Position numbers and translations under genes: made by a program | Notes under the pieces: generated by a model | Database searches by the model: none | Told to the model about the DNA's origin: nothing | What the model saw: only the letters and a program-made list of their open reading frames with translations | Assembly: GCA_016703765.1 (NCBI GenBank) | Contig: JADJBL010000008.1 | Location: 1-64,000, forward strand | DNA: 64,000 nt | Reading direction: 5' to 3' | Source: Saprospirales bacterium | GTDB taxonomy: Bacteria; Bacteroidota; Bacteroidia; Chitinophagales; Saprospiraceae | Part shown: in pieces, positions 1-8,395 of the stretch | Numbering within the stretch: position 1 is the stretch's first letter | Layout: each line of letters begins with the position of its first letter

Positions 1-42
1 CAACTCGTCAGAGGCCCCAAAAATCCCAATCTGCAATCTCCT

Positions 43-3000
43 TTACGGAAATATCACCTTCTTCAACTCCCTCACCGCCGCCTCCAATTGCGGGTCCTTG
101 CCCTTCGACACTAAATTGGGGTCGTTGGGCATTTTGACGTCGGGCTCGAGCTGCGTGTTTTCCATGTACTCGCCGTCGTTCATGACCATGCCCACCTGCG
201 GGATGCCGAAGACCATGCCGTTTTGCAGGGTCTCCCACCAGACCGCCGTGCCGGTGCCGGCCACGGGCATGCCGACCAGCTTGCCGATGCCGAGCTCTTT
301 GTAGGTGAAGGGAAACATGTGCGCGTCGGAGTAGTTGCTCTCGCTCATCACGACGACCGAGGGACGGTACCATTTGAACTGGGGCTCGGAACCCAAATTC
401 TGGCCGCGAGGCATGAAGGTCATGTATTTTTTGCCGGCCAGGAAGGTGGCCAGGTCGTCGTGCAGCCAGCCGCCGCCGTTGAAACGGGTGTCCACCACCA
501 GGGCTTTCTTGTCGGCGTTTTTGCCCAACACCTCCTCGTACACCACGCGGAAACTCGGGTCGTTCATCCCGCGCACGTGCACGTAGCCGATCTCGCCGTC
601 GGATTCTTCCTCCACGATCTTGCGGCAATTCTCCACCCAGCGCTGGTAGCGCAGCTCCCCTTCCTCGCCCAGGGAAATGGGCTTCACCGTCTCGTCCCAG
701 CGCTTTCCGCTGGCCGGGTCGTAGAGGGAGAGCAGGGTGTACTTTCCCTCCTTGCGGTTGAGCAGCCCGTGGTAGTTGACCGTCGGGGTGATGGCCTCGC
801 CGTCGATCTTTTCGATAATCACGCCGGGCTTGATCTGCGATTCGCTTTTATCGACCGGACCCTTGGCCATGACCTCCGCCACCTTTAGGCCCTCGCCGGT
901 ATGGGAGAGGTCGTAGAAAAGACCGAGGGAGGCGGTCTTATCCCCGGTTTCGCTGTTGGGGTTGAACCGGGTGCCGGTGTGGGAGGCGTTGAGCTCGCCC
1001 AGCATTTCGCTGAGCATATCCTTAAAGTCGTGGTTGTTGTTGATGTAGGGCAGGAAACGGGCGTATTCGGCCTTGTAGAAATCCCATTCCACCTCGTGGA
1101 GGTCGATCTTGTAAAATTTCTTCTCCACCTGGGCCCAGATATGTTCGAAGAGGTAAGCGCGCTCGACGGTTTCGTTGAGCGTCATTTCGCCGTTGATCTT
1201 CAGGGCTTCCTTTTTGCCGCCTTCGATCTCCACTTTTTGAATGGCGCCGTCGGCCAGGAAAAACAGGTTTTTGCCCTCCTTGTCGAAGGCCAAGCCGCCG
1301 GCGGATTCCGCGCCGAGCTTGGCCAAGACCTTGGTGTCGCGGGTGCGGAGCTCCGTCTGCCAGAGGTCGTAGCCCTTTTCAAATTTGGCGAGGTAAAAGA
1401 GCTTTTCGCCATCCTTGGCCACCACCGCGTCCGACAGGATCGAAGAATGGATGGTCAGGCGGCTCTTGCGGTCTTCGATATCCACCAGGTCGATTTTGAG
1501 CGGCTCGACCTTCTTGTTTTTTTCTTCTTCTTTTTTCTCCTCGCCGTTTTCCTCCTCCTTTTCCTCTTTCTCCTTTTCTGTCAGGATGGCGAAATCCTCC
1601 TTGCTGAGCTTGAAGCGGTCGTAGGCTTCCTGCGTGAAAAACATCGCGTAGGCGTCGAGCTGGCCGCCCCAGGAGGCGTCGTTTTTCATGCCGTCGCGGT
1701 CGGAGACCCAGAGCATCATCTTGCCGTCCATCATCCAGCGGGGACGGCCGTTGTTGTAGCCGCTGCGGGTGAGGTTGACGGTCTCCTGGCTGCCCGTGGA
1801 GCTCACCAGGCCTGCCTGGCCGATCCACTGGTTGGGCTGCAGGAATTCGACGAGGAACCATTTGCCGTCGGGCGACCATTCGTAGTGCTGGTCGCCGTCG
1901 GTATAGGAATAGTTATGATCGCCGCTCATGATGAGGCGGCTCTGTTTGGTGGCGAGATTGACCACCTTGAGCGCGGTGCGTTCCTCCAAAAAGGCGACCT
2001 CCTTGCCGTCGGGCGAATAGGCGGGTTGAAATTCCTCGGCCTCAGTGGCCACGACGACCTCCTCTTTCAAGAGGGTAGAATGAAAGAAATACTTCTCCTC
2101 CGGCCTGACCAGGGAGCTCTGGTAAATATTCCAACTGCCCTCCCGCTCCCCTGCATAAAGGATGGAGCGACCGTCGGGGCTGAAGCTCGCGGAGCGCTCC
2201 TGCTCCGGCGTGTTGGTGATGCGCTTGGTGGTGCCTTCCGATACAGAAGCGGCGAAGACCTCCCCCCGGTACACAAATACGACCTCTTTCCCATTCGGAG
2301 AAAGCTCGTATTCGCTGAGGCCCTTGGTCACCTTTTCGATCTTTTCGGGATTGTAGCGGTCGTCGGTAGCGGTCTGCACGGCTACCTTCTGGGGCGTTTG
2401 CCCTTCGCGAAGGGTGTAGAGCTCGCCGTTCCAGCTAAAGCAAAGCAGGCCGTTGTTGCTCACGCTCAGGTAGCGGACGGGGTGTTTTTCGAAGCTGGTA
2501 AGTTGCACAGCGGGTCCCTTTCCGCCCAGCGGCATTTTGAAAATATTAAAGTCGCCGTTCTCCTCGCTGAGGTAGTACAGGGCGTCCTGGCCGGGCACGA
2601 AGACGGGGTTGCGGTCTTCGCCGGCAAAGCTGCTGATCTGGGTGTAAAGCCCGGTGTTGAGGTCGTAGGTCCAGATATCGCGGGTCACGGAAGAGGTGTG
2701 GTGTTTGCGGAATTCGTCCTCATACCCCTTGCGGTCGTGGAAGACGAGCATAGAGCCCACCTGGTTGTAGCGGGCATTTTCGGCCGGAGTGGTCAGCAAC
2801 ATCTTCGGGGCGCCCCCTGCCACGGGCACGCTGTACAGTTCGGACAGGACACCGGATGGAAATTGCTGGTTGGCGGCGGCATCGAGTTGGGAGGAACTGA
2901 AGATCACGGATTTATCCTCGGGGGTAAAGTCGGAGGGATAGTCGCCGGCAGAGTGGTAGGTCAGCCGGGTGGCGCTGCCGCCGGCGGCAGGCATGAGGAA

Positions 3001-3279
3001 GACATCGAAATTGCCGTAGCGGTCGGATGCGAAGGCGATCCATTTTCCGTCGTGCGACCACACGGGCATAAAATCGCGTGCATCGTGCAGGGTCAGCGGA
3101 TAGGCCTGGCCGCCGGCCGCGGGAACCTTGTACAGGTCGCCCTTAAAGGAAAAAACGATCTGCTCTCCATCCGGCGAAATAGCCGGGTAGCGGAGCCAAA
3201 GGGGGGATTCCTGGGCGGGGAGCAGGTAGGCGAAGGCCAGAAGCAAAAGCACGAGGGATGGACGTAGTGTGTTCTCCAT
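43..3279 (-). CDS. Tricorn-like S41 family peptidase (beta-propeller + PDZ + S41)
   Basis: Predicted exported serine peptidase of 1078 aa. Residues 1-23 form a signal peptide (hydrophobic run ending LLPAQ). Residues about 30-480 hold repeated PD40/TolB-like propeller blades (motifs such as SPDGEQIVF, WSHDGKWIAFASD, SFSPDGRSILY). A very acidic/lysine-rich low-complexity stretch lies near residues 570-600. A PDZ-like segment (KPGVIIEKIDGEAIT) and a C-terminal S41 core (VVDTRFNGGGWLHDDLATFL; SESNYSDAHMFPF as likely nucleophile region) follow. This order is that of tricorn-type proteases, which trim peptides. A paralogue lies at 44823-48065. The gene is transcribed alone; its leader carries heptad repeats and a CCCGCC/GGCGGG hairpin. 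The family is sure, the substrate unknown. Confidence 0.9.
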   Translation of the reverse strand: MENTLRPSLVLLLLAFAYLLPAQESPLWLRYPAISPDGEQIVFSFKGDLYKVPAAGGQAYPLTLHDARDFMPVWSHDGKWIAFASDRYGNFDVFLMPAAGGSATRLTYHSAGDYPSDFTPEDKSVIFSSSQLDAAANQQFPSGVLSELYSVPVAGGAPKMLLTTPAENARYNQVGSMLVFHDRKGYEDEFRKHHTSSVTRDIWTYDLNTGLYTQISSFAGEDRNPVFVPGQDALYYLSEENGDFNIFKMPLGGKGPAVQLTSFEKHPVRYLSVSNNGLLCFSWNGELYTLREGQTPQKVAVQTATDDRYNPEKIEKVTKGLSEYELSPNGKEVVFVYRGEVFAASVSEGTTKRITNTPEQERSASFSPDGRSILYAGEREGSWNIYQSSLVRPEEKYFFHSTLLKEEVVVATEAEEFQPAYSPDGKEVAFLEERTALKVVNLATKQSRLIMSGDHNYSYTDGDQHYEWSPDGKWFLVEFLQPNQWIGQAGLVSSTGSQETVNLTRSGYNNGRPRWMMDGKMMLWVSDRDGMKNDASWGGQLDAYAMFFTQEAYDRFKLSKEDFAILTEKEKEEKEEENGEEKKEEEKNKKVEPLKIDLVDIEDRKSRLTIHSSILSDAVVAKDGEKLFYLAKFEKGYDLWQTELRTRDTKVLAKLGAESAGGLAFDKEGKNLFFLADGAIQKVEIEGGKKEALKINGEMTLNETVERAYLFEHIWAQVEKKFYKIDLHEVEWDFYKAEYARFLPYINNNHDFKDMLSEMLGELNASHTGTRFNPNSETGDKTASLGLFYDLSHTGEGLKVAEVMAKGPVDKSESQIKPGVIIEKIDGEAITPTVNYHGLLNRKEGKYTLLSLYDPASGKRWDETVKPISLGEEGELRYQRWVENCRKIVEEESDGEIGYVHVRGMNDPSFRVVYEEVLGKNADKKALVVDTRFNGGGWLHDDLATFLAGKKYMTFMPRGQNLGSEPQFKWYRPSVVVMSESNYSDAHMFPFTYKELGIGKLVGMPVAGTGTAVWWETLQNGMVFGIPQVGMVMNDGEYMENTQLEPDVKMPNDPNLVSKGKDPQLEAAVRELKKVIFP

Positions 3280-3287
3280 GGTGAAGT

Positions 3288-3315
3288 ATTAGTTTTTAGT
3301 TCTTAATTTTTAGTT
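3288..3315. repeat. Heptad tandem repeat (single arm)
   Basis: Four consecutive 7-nt units of the form ATTAGTT/TTTAGTT/CTTAATT/TTTAGTT lie just upstream of the S41 peptidase start. They belong to the same TTTTTAG-type family as the repeats near 4.8, 5.9 and 40.7 kb, but no complementary second arm is present here. Confidence 0.7.
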
Positions 3316-3322
3316 TTCCGCG

Positions 3323-3348
3323 CCCGCCGAAGCCGAAGCGAAGGCGGG
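3323..3348. repeat. GC-rich hairpin CCCGCC...GGCGGG
   Basis: A 6-bp GC stem closes over a loop made of GAAGCC/GAAGCG-type units. It lies between the methyltransferase 3' end and the S41 peptidase 5' end, both on the minus strand. It could be a processing or termination structure; the rest of the 3280-3427 gap shows nothing I can name. Confidence 0.5.
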
Positions 3349-3427
3349 TAGTTGGGTAGGGCGGGGATGACAAGGGGCAAGGACAGAAACGAACAGGGGG
3401 GAGTTGCAGGGTATGAGAAGGGCGCTT

Positions 3428-4120
3428 TTATTTCACGAAAGAAAGAAAAAGCACCCGGCCGGTGAGGTAGTCGTAGCGGTTGTGCACTTCGAAGGGAATG
3501 GATTTCAGGCGGCAGTAAAGGCGGATGAAGGGAATGAGAAAGCTGTAAAACCTGGAGGATTTCTGGCGCTTATCGACCTGAACCTCGAAACCGGAGAACC
3601 CCGCGCGGGTGGCCAGATAGCGGTATTGGTCGATGGTCAGGGAGGCGATATGCTGAAGGCCGTCGTTGCGAGCGTGGTCAAGGGGTTTGAAGGAGTAGAA
3701 AAATCCGGAAAAGAGGAATCGGATCCGCGATTTCAGCGAAAGGATATTGGGCGTCGAGACCATGAGCACTCCGCCTTTTTTCAAAATGCGCTCGCATTCC
3801 GCGAAGAAGACGGGGTGGTTGTGGACGTGCTCCATCACCTCGACGGCCACCGCCATATCGAACACCTCGGAGGGAAAGGGCAGCTCCTTCGTAATATCGA
3901 CCTTGATGCAAGGCGTCTCCGCGAATTGATATATTTCGGGAAAAAGGTCGCAGGCCGTCACGTCATATCCCTCCTGCCACAGTTTTTGGGTAAAGGCGCC
4001 GTGCCCGGCCCCCACCTCCAGCACCCTGGGTTTGTCATACCGGCCCGCCGCAGCCTGAAAGGCCTTGAAAAAGCGCTGGTGGATGCCGGGTATGGCGATT
4101 GCTTTGATATCCTGGGTCAT
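3428..4120 (-). CDS. Class I SAM-dependent methyltransferase
   Basis: A 230-aa protein with the Rossmann-type SAM-binding motif VLEVGAGHGAF at about residues 33-43, an acidic end of strand 2 (ACDLFPE) and a post-motif region MAVAVEVMEHVHNHP typical of Methyltransf_11/23 (UbiG-like) enzymes. The C-terminal part (RFLFSGFFYSFKPLDHAR) resembles methyltransferases acting in lipid or glycan pathways, but the substrate cannot be told from sequence. It lies downstream of the GNAT gene on the same strand, separated by a 31-bp hairpin, so co-transcription is uncertain. Confidence 0.85.
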   Translation of the reverse strand: MTQDIKAIAIPGIHQRFFKAFQAAAGRYDKPRVLEVGAGHGAFTQKLWQEGYDVTACDLFPEIYQFAETPCIKVDITKELPFPSEVFDMAVAVEVMEHVHNHPVFFAECERILKKGGVLMVSTPNILSLKSRIRFLFSGFFYSFKPLDHARNDGLQHIASLTIDQYRYLATRAGFSGFEVQVDKRQKSSRFYSFLIPFIRLYCRLKSIPFEVHNRYDYLTGRVLFLSFVK

Positions 4121-4144
4121 TTTTTTTAAGGTATCTGGTTATAC

Positions 4145-4213
4145 AGTTATTAAGGTAATAAGATAATAAGTTATTATAAATCAATAACTTATTATCTTAT
4201 TACCTTAATAACT
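4145..4213. repeat. Perfect 31-bp inverted repeat built of octads
   Basis: Arms 4145-4175 and 4183-4213 are perfectly complementary with a 7-nt loop. Each arm is made of 8-nt units (AAGGTAAT, AAGATAAT, AAGTTATT). The right arm supplies the last bases of the GNAT stop codon. It is very AT-rich, so it would be a weak terminator thermodynamically. Confidence 0.85.
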
Positions 4214-4751
4214 AAGATTTCATCGCGGCTGGCCGGTTCAAAACCCATTGCCAAATGTCTCCGTCTTCGGGGTCGAAGAGCTCGGCCACTTTTTCCATGC
4301 CGCATTTTTTCAACACGCTGCCGGAGGCGTTGATCTCGGCCAGGGTATGCGCTTTGACTGCCGTGACCTGGGGGTAGGAAAAGGCCTTATGGATCAGGCC
4401 CATGGCCAACTCGGTCGCGAGGCCCTGGAGGCGGAAGGGTTTGGCGATCTCGTAGCCGATCTCCACTACCCCCTCTTTATCGGGCGGACCTTTATAACCG
4501 CAACTTCCGATCAACACTTTTTCTTCGCGAAGCACGGGCAGGTAGGTCCACCACAGGGCTTCCAGGGCGTTTTCCCGGACCATGTCCAGAGAAAACCGAA
4601 AAATGGGATCTCCGAATTCCGTCCAACCGAAAGGCACTTCCACTCCGAGCAGTTTACCCAGGGAGCGGTCGCCCCTCAGCACGGCTTCGAGGACCGGTTC
4701 GGTGCCGAGCACCAGCGACAGACGGGGCGTTTCGATGGAGGAGAATTGCAT
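4212..4751 (-). CDS. GNAT family N-acetyltransferase (RimJ/RimL-like)
   Basis: A 179-aa GNAT-fold protein. The start IETPRLSLVLGTEPVLEAVL is the usual RimJ/RimL N-terminus, EIGYEIAKPFRLQGLATELAMGLI is motif A (acetyl-CoA binding; Q/R-x-x-G-L/x-A), and SGSVLKKCGMEKV is the motif B end. It acetylates amino groups of proteins or small molecules; the target is unknown. A TATATTTG promoter lies 19 nt upstream of the ATG. It is followed by a hairpin and then the methyltransferase gene. Confidence 0.85.
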   Translation of the reverse strand: MQFSSIETPRLSLVLGTEPVLEAVLRGDRSLGKLLGVEVPFGWTEFGDPIFRFSLDMVRENALEALWWTYLPVLREEKVLIGSCGYKGPPDKEGVVEIGYEIAKPFRLQGLATELAMGLIHKAFSYPQVTAVKAHTLAEINASGSVLKKCGMEKVAELFDPEDGDIWQWVLNRPAAMKS

Positions 4752-4770
4752 GTAAGGGGCCGGTTTTTGA

Positions 4771-4778
4771 CAAATATA
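4771..4778 (-). promoter_or_regulatory. Bacteroidota-type -7 element for the GNAT gene
   Basis: On the minus strand the sequence is TATATTTG, an exact TAnnTTTG match, ending 19 nt before the GNAT start codon. No convincing -33 TTG was identified because the upstream sequence is the heptad repeat. Confidence 0.6.
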
Positions 4779-4783
4779 TTTAT

Positions 4784-4854
4784 AGTTTTGAGTTTTTAGT
4801 TCTTAGTTAACCGGGGTTCAACTAAAAACTAAGAACTAAAAATTAAAAACTACT
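4784..4854. repeat. Heptad-repeat hairpin
   Basis: The left arm consists of 7-nt units AGTTTTG, AGTTTTT, AGTTCTT, AGTTAAC and the right arm of AACTAAA, AACTAAG, AACTAAA, AATTAAA, AACTACT, in exact 7-nt register. It separates the glycosyltransferase 3' end from the GNAT promoter on the minus strand. Confidence 0.8.
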
Positions 4855-5796
4855 CTCCCCCCCTTTTGAGACAGACCTGATTTTATACGGCCGTTTCTGC
4901 TGCGATTCGTAATAGGTCCTCATCTGCATTTCCAACACAAAGCCCACGGTGATGAGTTGTATACCGGCAAGGACCAGCATGAGGCCGAGGATGAGGAGGG
5001 GTTTGCCCCAAATATCCTGGCCCAGCACGATCTTGATGAAAGCGAGATAGAGGTTTATCAGGGCGCCGATGGCGAAGAGCAGGAGCCCGGCGTTGCCGAA
5101 GAGGTGCATCGGTTTTTGGAGGTACCTTTTCAGGAAGAGCATGAAAAGGAGGTCGCTCATGACCTTGACGGTGCGGCCGAGGCCGTATTTCGACTTTCCG
5201 TGCTCGCGCGCATGGTGGCGCACGTCGACCTGGGTGATGCGGGCGCCTTCGAGGTGCGCCAGCACGGGAATGAAACGGTGCAACTCTCCGTACAGGCCGA
5301 GGTCCTTGGCGAGCTCGGCGCGAAAGACCCTGAGGGCGCAGCCGTAATCTTTGAGATGCACCCCTCCGGCCTTGCGGATAATCCAGTTGGCGATAAGGCT
5401 GGGAAATTTGCGGAGCAGGAAGCCGTCCTGGCGGTTGGCGCGGTTGCCGGCAACCATGTCCCAGCCCTCCGATTCGGCTTTGGCGAGCATGAGTGGAATG
5501 TCGGCCGGGTCGTTTTGCAGATCGCCGTCCATGGTGGCGATGTATTCGCCACTGGCGTGGTCGATGCCTGCCATAAGAGCCAGGCTCTGTCCGTAGTTCT
5601 TTCTGAATTCGATGATGGTGAGGCGCTTGTTTGGGATGGCGCGGAGGTTTTTGACGGTGTCGTCGCCCGAGCCGTCGTCCACATAAACCAGTTCGTAGTC
5701 AATGCCGGACATGGCCTCCCCGATGCGCGACACGAGCGGACCGATATTATCTGCCTCGTTATAAACCGTCACGACGATGGATATTTTCGGTTTCAT
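4843..5796 (-). CDS. Family 2 glycosyltransferase with C-terminal membrane anchors
   Basis: A 317-aa GT2 enzyme of the polyprenyl-phosphate glycosyltransferase type (DPM1/ArnC/GtrB-like). The N-terminus has the GT-A start ISIVVTVYNEADNIGPL, a nucleotide-binding YVDDGSGDDT at about 38-47 and the DxD-type metal site MDGDLQNDPADIP at about 89-101. Two hydrophobic helices near residues 230-255 and 265-290 should anchor it in the inner membrane. It probably moves a sugar from a nucleotide donor to undecaprenyl phosphate. A TAACTTTG promoter lies only 5 nt before the ATG, which supports this start and suggests a leaderless mRNA. Confidence 0.88.
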   Translation of the reverse strand: MKPKISIVVTVYNEADNIGPLVSRIGEAMSGIDYELVYVDDGSGDDTVKNLRAIPNKRLTIIEFRKNYGQSLALMAGIDHASGEYIATMDGDLQNDPADIPLMLAKAESEGWDMVAGNRANRQDGFLLRKFPSLIANWIIRKAGGVHLKDYGCALRVFRAELAKDLGLYGELHRFIPVLAHLEGARITQVDVRHHAREHGKSKYGLGRTVKVMSDLLFMLFLKRYLQKPMHLFGNAGLLLFAIGALINLYLAFIKIVLGQDIWGKPLLILGLMLVLAGIQLITVGFVLEMQMRTYYESQQKRPYKIRSVSKGGESSF

Positions 5797-5801
5797 GGGC
5801 G

Positions 5802-5809
5802 CAAAGTTA
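5802..5809 (-). promoter_or_regulatory. -7 element TAACTTTG of the GT2 gene (leaderless)
   Basis: An exact TAnnTTTG match on the minus strand whose last base is separated from the ATG at 5796 by 5 nt. Transcription would start at or next to the start codon. Confidence 0.6.
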
Positions 5810-5815
5810 CTTCTT

Positions 5816-5845
5816 TTTGCGGCTGAGAAACAAAGCGTATATTTG
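5816..5845 (+). promoter_or_regulatory. Promoter TTTG-N18-TATATTTG of the moxR-like gene
   Basis: TTTG at 5816-5819 and TATATTTG at 5838-5845 are 18 nt apart, matching the -33/-7 layout of Bacteroidota promoters. The predicted transcript has a leader of about 90 nt that contains a complete heptad hairpin. Confidence 0.7.
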
Positions 5846-5862
5846 CGCGTTTCAAAGAAGAA

Positions 5863-5936
5863 TTTTTAGTTTTTAGTGCTTAGTGTTTAGTTAATCTGAA
5901 TAACTAAAAATTAAAAACTAAGAACTCAAAACTAAA
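5863..5936. repeat. Heptad-repeat hairpin in the moxR leader
   Basis: Left units TTTTTAG, TTTTTAG, TGCTTAG, TGTTTAG and right units AACTAAA, AATTAAA, AACTAAG, AACTCAA, AACTAAA are in strict 7-nt register. It lies between the promoter and the ATG at 5945, so the hairpin would be transcribed as 5' UTR. Confidence 0.8.
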
Positions 5937-5944
5937 TCAGTTTC

Positions 5945-6910
5945 ATGGCAAAGTTTTCATCCGACGTAGAAGCAGTTGATGCGCTGGCGCAATCGTATCG
6001 CGACCTGAAGAGCGAGATAGGCAAAGTCATCGTAGGCCAGCACGAAGTGGTGCAGGCCGTTATTATATCCCTGTTCAGCAATGGCCATAGTTTACTCGTG
6101 GGGGTGCCGGGTTTGGCGAAGACCCTGCTGGTGAGCACCATCGCCGAGGTGCTGGACCTCGACTTCAAACGGATCCAGTTTACCCCCGACCTCATGCCCT
6201 CCGACATCATGGGTTCGGAAGTGCTCGGCGAAGACCGGAAGTTCAAATTCAACAAAGGACCCCTGTTCGCCAACATCGTCTTGGCCGACGAAATCAACCG
6301 GACGCCGCCCAAGACGCAGGCCGCCCTGCTCGAAGCGATGCAGGAGCGCTCAGTGACTGTGGCGGGCGACCGACACATCCTTCCAAAGCCTTTCTTCGTC
6401 CTGGCTACCCAAAACCCGATCGAGCAGGAAGGCACCTACCCCTTGCCCGAAGCCCAGCTCGACCGATTCATGTTCAACATTCCGCTGGATTACCCCAGCT
6501 ATGAGGAAGAAATTGCGGTGGTAAAAAGCACCACGAGCGGCGAGGAATACAACCTCAAGCACATCCTTACCGGCGAGCAAATCCTGGCCTTCCAGCAGCT
6601 CGTCCGCAAAATACCCATCGCCGACAACGTGCTGGAATACGCCGTCAACCTGGCCACCCGCACCCGTCCCAACACGGCGCGCGCCACCGCCATGGTGAAC
6701 CAATACCTGTCCTGGGGCGCCGGTCCCCGCGCTTCGCAATACCTGGTGCTGGGCGCCAAGTGCCACGCCGCTATCCACGGCAAGTACTCGCCAGACATCG
6801 AGGACGTGCAGGCCATCAGCAAGTACGTGCTGCGCCACCGCATCGTGCGCAACTACAAGGCCGAAGCGGAGGGGATTACGGAAGAGAGAGTGATTGAGAG
6901 TCTGGTGTAG
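5945..6910 (+). CDS. MoxR family AAA+ ATPase
   Basis: A 321-aa AAA+ ATPase of the MoxR class, chaperone-like ATPases that work with VWA-domain proteins. The Walker A region is the MoxR variant GVPGLAKT at residues 53-60, Walker B is LADEINR, followed by sensor 1 ATQNPIEQEGTYPLPEAQLDRF and a C-terminal lid. In most Bacteroidota moxR is followed by a DUF58 gene and the Bat genes. Here the next gene is convergent, so this copy is an orphan. The ATG is preceded by a hairpin leader with no Shine-Dalgarno. Confidence 0.92.
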   Translation: MAKFSSDVEAVDALAQSYRDLKSEIGKVIVGQHEVVQAVIISLFSNGHSLLVGVPGLAKTLLVSTIAEVLDLDFKRIQFTPDLMPSDIMGSEVLGEDRKFKFNKGPLFANIVLADEINRTPPKTQAALLEAMQERSVTVAGDRHILPKPFFVLATQNPIEQEGTYPLPEAQLDRFMFNIPLDYPSYEEEIAVVKSTTSGEEYNLKHILTGEQILAFQQLVRKIPIADNVLEYAVNLATRTRPNTARATAMVNQYLSWGAGPRASQYLVLGAKCHAAIHGKYSPDIEDVQAISKYVLRHRIVRNYKAEAEGITEERVIESLV

Positions 6911-6919
6911 GATTAAATT

Positions 6920-6956
6920 CCTTACAAATTTGGAATTGAATTCCAGATTTGTAAGG
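6920..6956. terminator. Bidirectional terminator between moxR and O-antigen ligase
   Basis: An inverted repeat CCTTACAAAT...ATTTGTAAGG with an inner GGAATT/AATTCC stem, followed by TTTT on the plus strand. It lies between two convergent genes. Confidence 0.7.
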
Positions 6957-6958
6957 TT

Positions 6959-8395
6959 TTACCCCTGATCCTCCAAATCCATTCTCACCAACATCGCCAT
7001 AAAGAGGAAGAAGAAACTCCCCACTTTATCGGTCTCCACCATGTCGTTGATAAGTAGGAGCGAGTCGATGACGATCGTGCCGAGGATGATGGCCATCACC
7101 CATCGTTTCCGGAAGGGATCGCGCGTGCGGTGGTATACCCGCTGCCCGAAGATCAGCACCGCGAATGCCATGCCGACAAAAATCAGCAGGCCCGGGATTC
7201 CCTGTTCCACGGCCGTCATGAGGTAGTAGCTATGTATGCCCGATTGCTCGGGGTTGTCGCTCACATAGGTCTCGAAGCTGGACACCGTGTAGGAGCGGTA
7301 GAAGTTGTAAAAATTCCCGGGCCCGAAACCCGTCAGCGGCCTGTCCTGGATCATGTGCTTGCCTGCCACCCACCGATACACCCGCTCCATGGTAGAGATA
7401 TCCTCGCCCTTGGCGGTGGCGGCCAGCAGGTTGTCGAATTTGTAGTGGGTCACCGTTTTTTCAAAATCGGGGGCATATTCCAGGTATTTTTCCTGGTGGA
7501 CGAGATAGCCCACCGCGCCGATCGCCCCTATCAGGGCCAGCAGAAGAGCCGGCAGTACGAGCCGTAGGCGGACGATAAAATACGCCCCGGCCGCGATGGC
7601 CAATGCCACGTAGGCAGCCCGAGTGTAGGCAACCTGGATCGCCGCGAGCAAAAATACCGCAGACCCCACCAGGATCAGCCAGGGAAAACTCAGGGGCTTG
7701 TACCAGGTCCGCGCAAACCAGGCCAGCGGAAAAAACAGGGCCAGCAAACAGGCATAATTGACGTGATTCCGGTAAAAAGGCGCCATCGCCTGGTTGACAT
7801 CTTTGAAGGAAAACCCCAAACTGGCATGCCTCAGAAAAACGTACGCCACCGTCGCCATCAAGGGGATGAACACCCACCAGAACCACTTCTTTGTATCCTC
7901 CTCTTTTTTCAGCAGAAAACCGGTCAGAAAGTAAAAGGTGAGCACATACCAGGCTTTTGCCAGCAGGAATTTGACCGATACCAGGGGCAGGCTGGATGTG
8001 ATCATCGTGACGGTGAGCCAGGCCAGGTGCAGGTAGAGCAGGAGGGTAACCGGGTGGACGAAGAAACGCTTGTCCAACTCCCGGCCATTGCGGATCAGGA
8101 ATATCAGAAACACACCTGCAAGTAAAACCATAAAGGGCTCGTCGGGCAGGTCGGTCGCAAATCCTCCGGGAAGGAACACTTCCGTCGAGAGCGGTATAAA
8201 AGCCCAGAGCAGGTAATAGATCTTCTTGAAATCTACGATACACAGGTAAGCCAGTATAAGCGCTGCCGGCGCCCCGAATAGGAAATACCGATTGGTGGCC
8301 ACTGCCGCGAAAAAACTCAGCAGGGTCAGTCCGGCAAAGCTCCAGAACAAAAGGCGGGGAGCCCCCGTCGCAGATATGGACTCTTTAGCGCCCAT
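6959..8395 (-). CDS. O-antigen ligase / polymerase family membrane protein
   Basis: A 478-aa polytopic membrane protein with about 10-12 hydrophobic segments and a large periplasmic loop near residues 310-385 that contains the PLTGFGPGNFYNFY and SGIHSYYLMTAVEQGIPGLL motifs of the Wzy_C/WaaL family. It would join or polymerise undecaprenyl-linked glycan in the outer leaflet of the inner membrane. Its start overlaps the end of the Wzz-like gene by 11 nt, and it is the last gene of the mnmG - flippase - Wzz - ligase run. Ligase and polymerase functions cannot be told apart from sequence. Confidence 0.88.
   Translation of the reverse strand: MGAKESISATGAPRLLFWSFAGLTLLSFFAAVATNRYFLFGAPAALILAYLCIVDFKKIYYLLWAFIPLSTEVFLPGGFATDLPDEPFMVLLAGVFLIFLIRNGRELDKRFFVHPVTLLLYLHLAWLTVTMITSSLPLVSVKFLLAKAWYVLTFYFLTGFLLKKEEDTKKWFWWVFIPLMATVAYVFLRHASLGFSFKDVNQAMAPFYRNHVNYACLLALFFPLAWFARTWYKPLSFPWLILVGSAVFLLAAIQVAYTRAAYVALAIAAGAYFIVRLRLVLPALLLALIGAIGAVGYLVHQEKYLEYAPDFEKTVTHYKFDNLLAATAKGEDISTMERVYRWVAGKHMIQDRPLTGFGPGNFYNFYRSYTVSSFETYVSDNPEQSGIHSYYLMTAVEQGIPGLLIFVGMAFAVLIFGQRVYHRTRDPFRKRWVMAIILGTIVIDSLLLINDMVETDKVGSFFFLFMAMLVRMDLEDQG

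Noticed and set aside
901..3267. A 788-codon open frame antisense to the first S41 peptidase, and similar long frames opposite mnmG, ileS, icmF and polA
   Set aside because: Translations are rich in His, Val, Ala and Gly without family motifs, as expected for shadows of GC-rich coding sequence; the opposite strands hold clear gene families.
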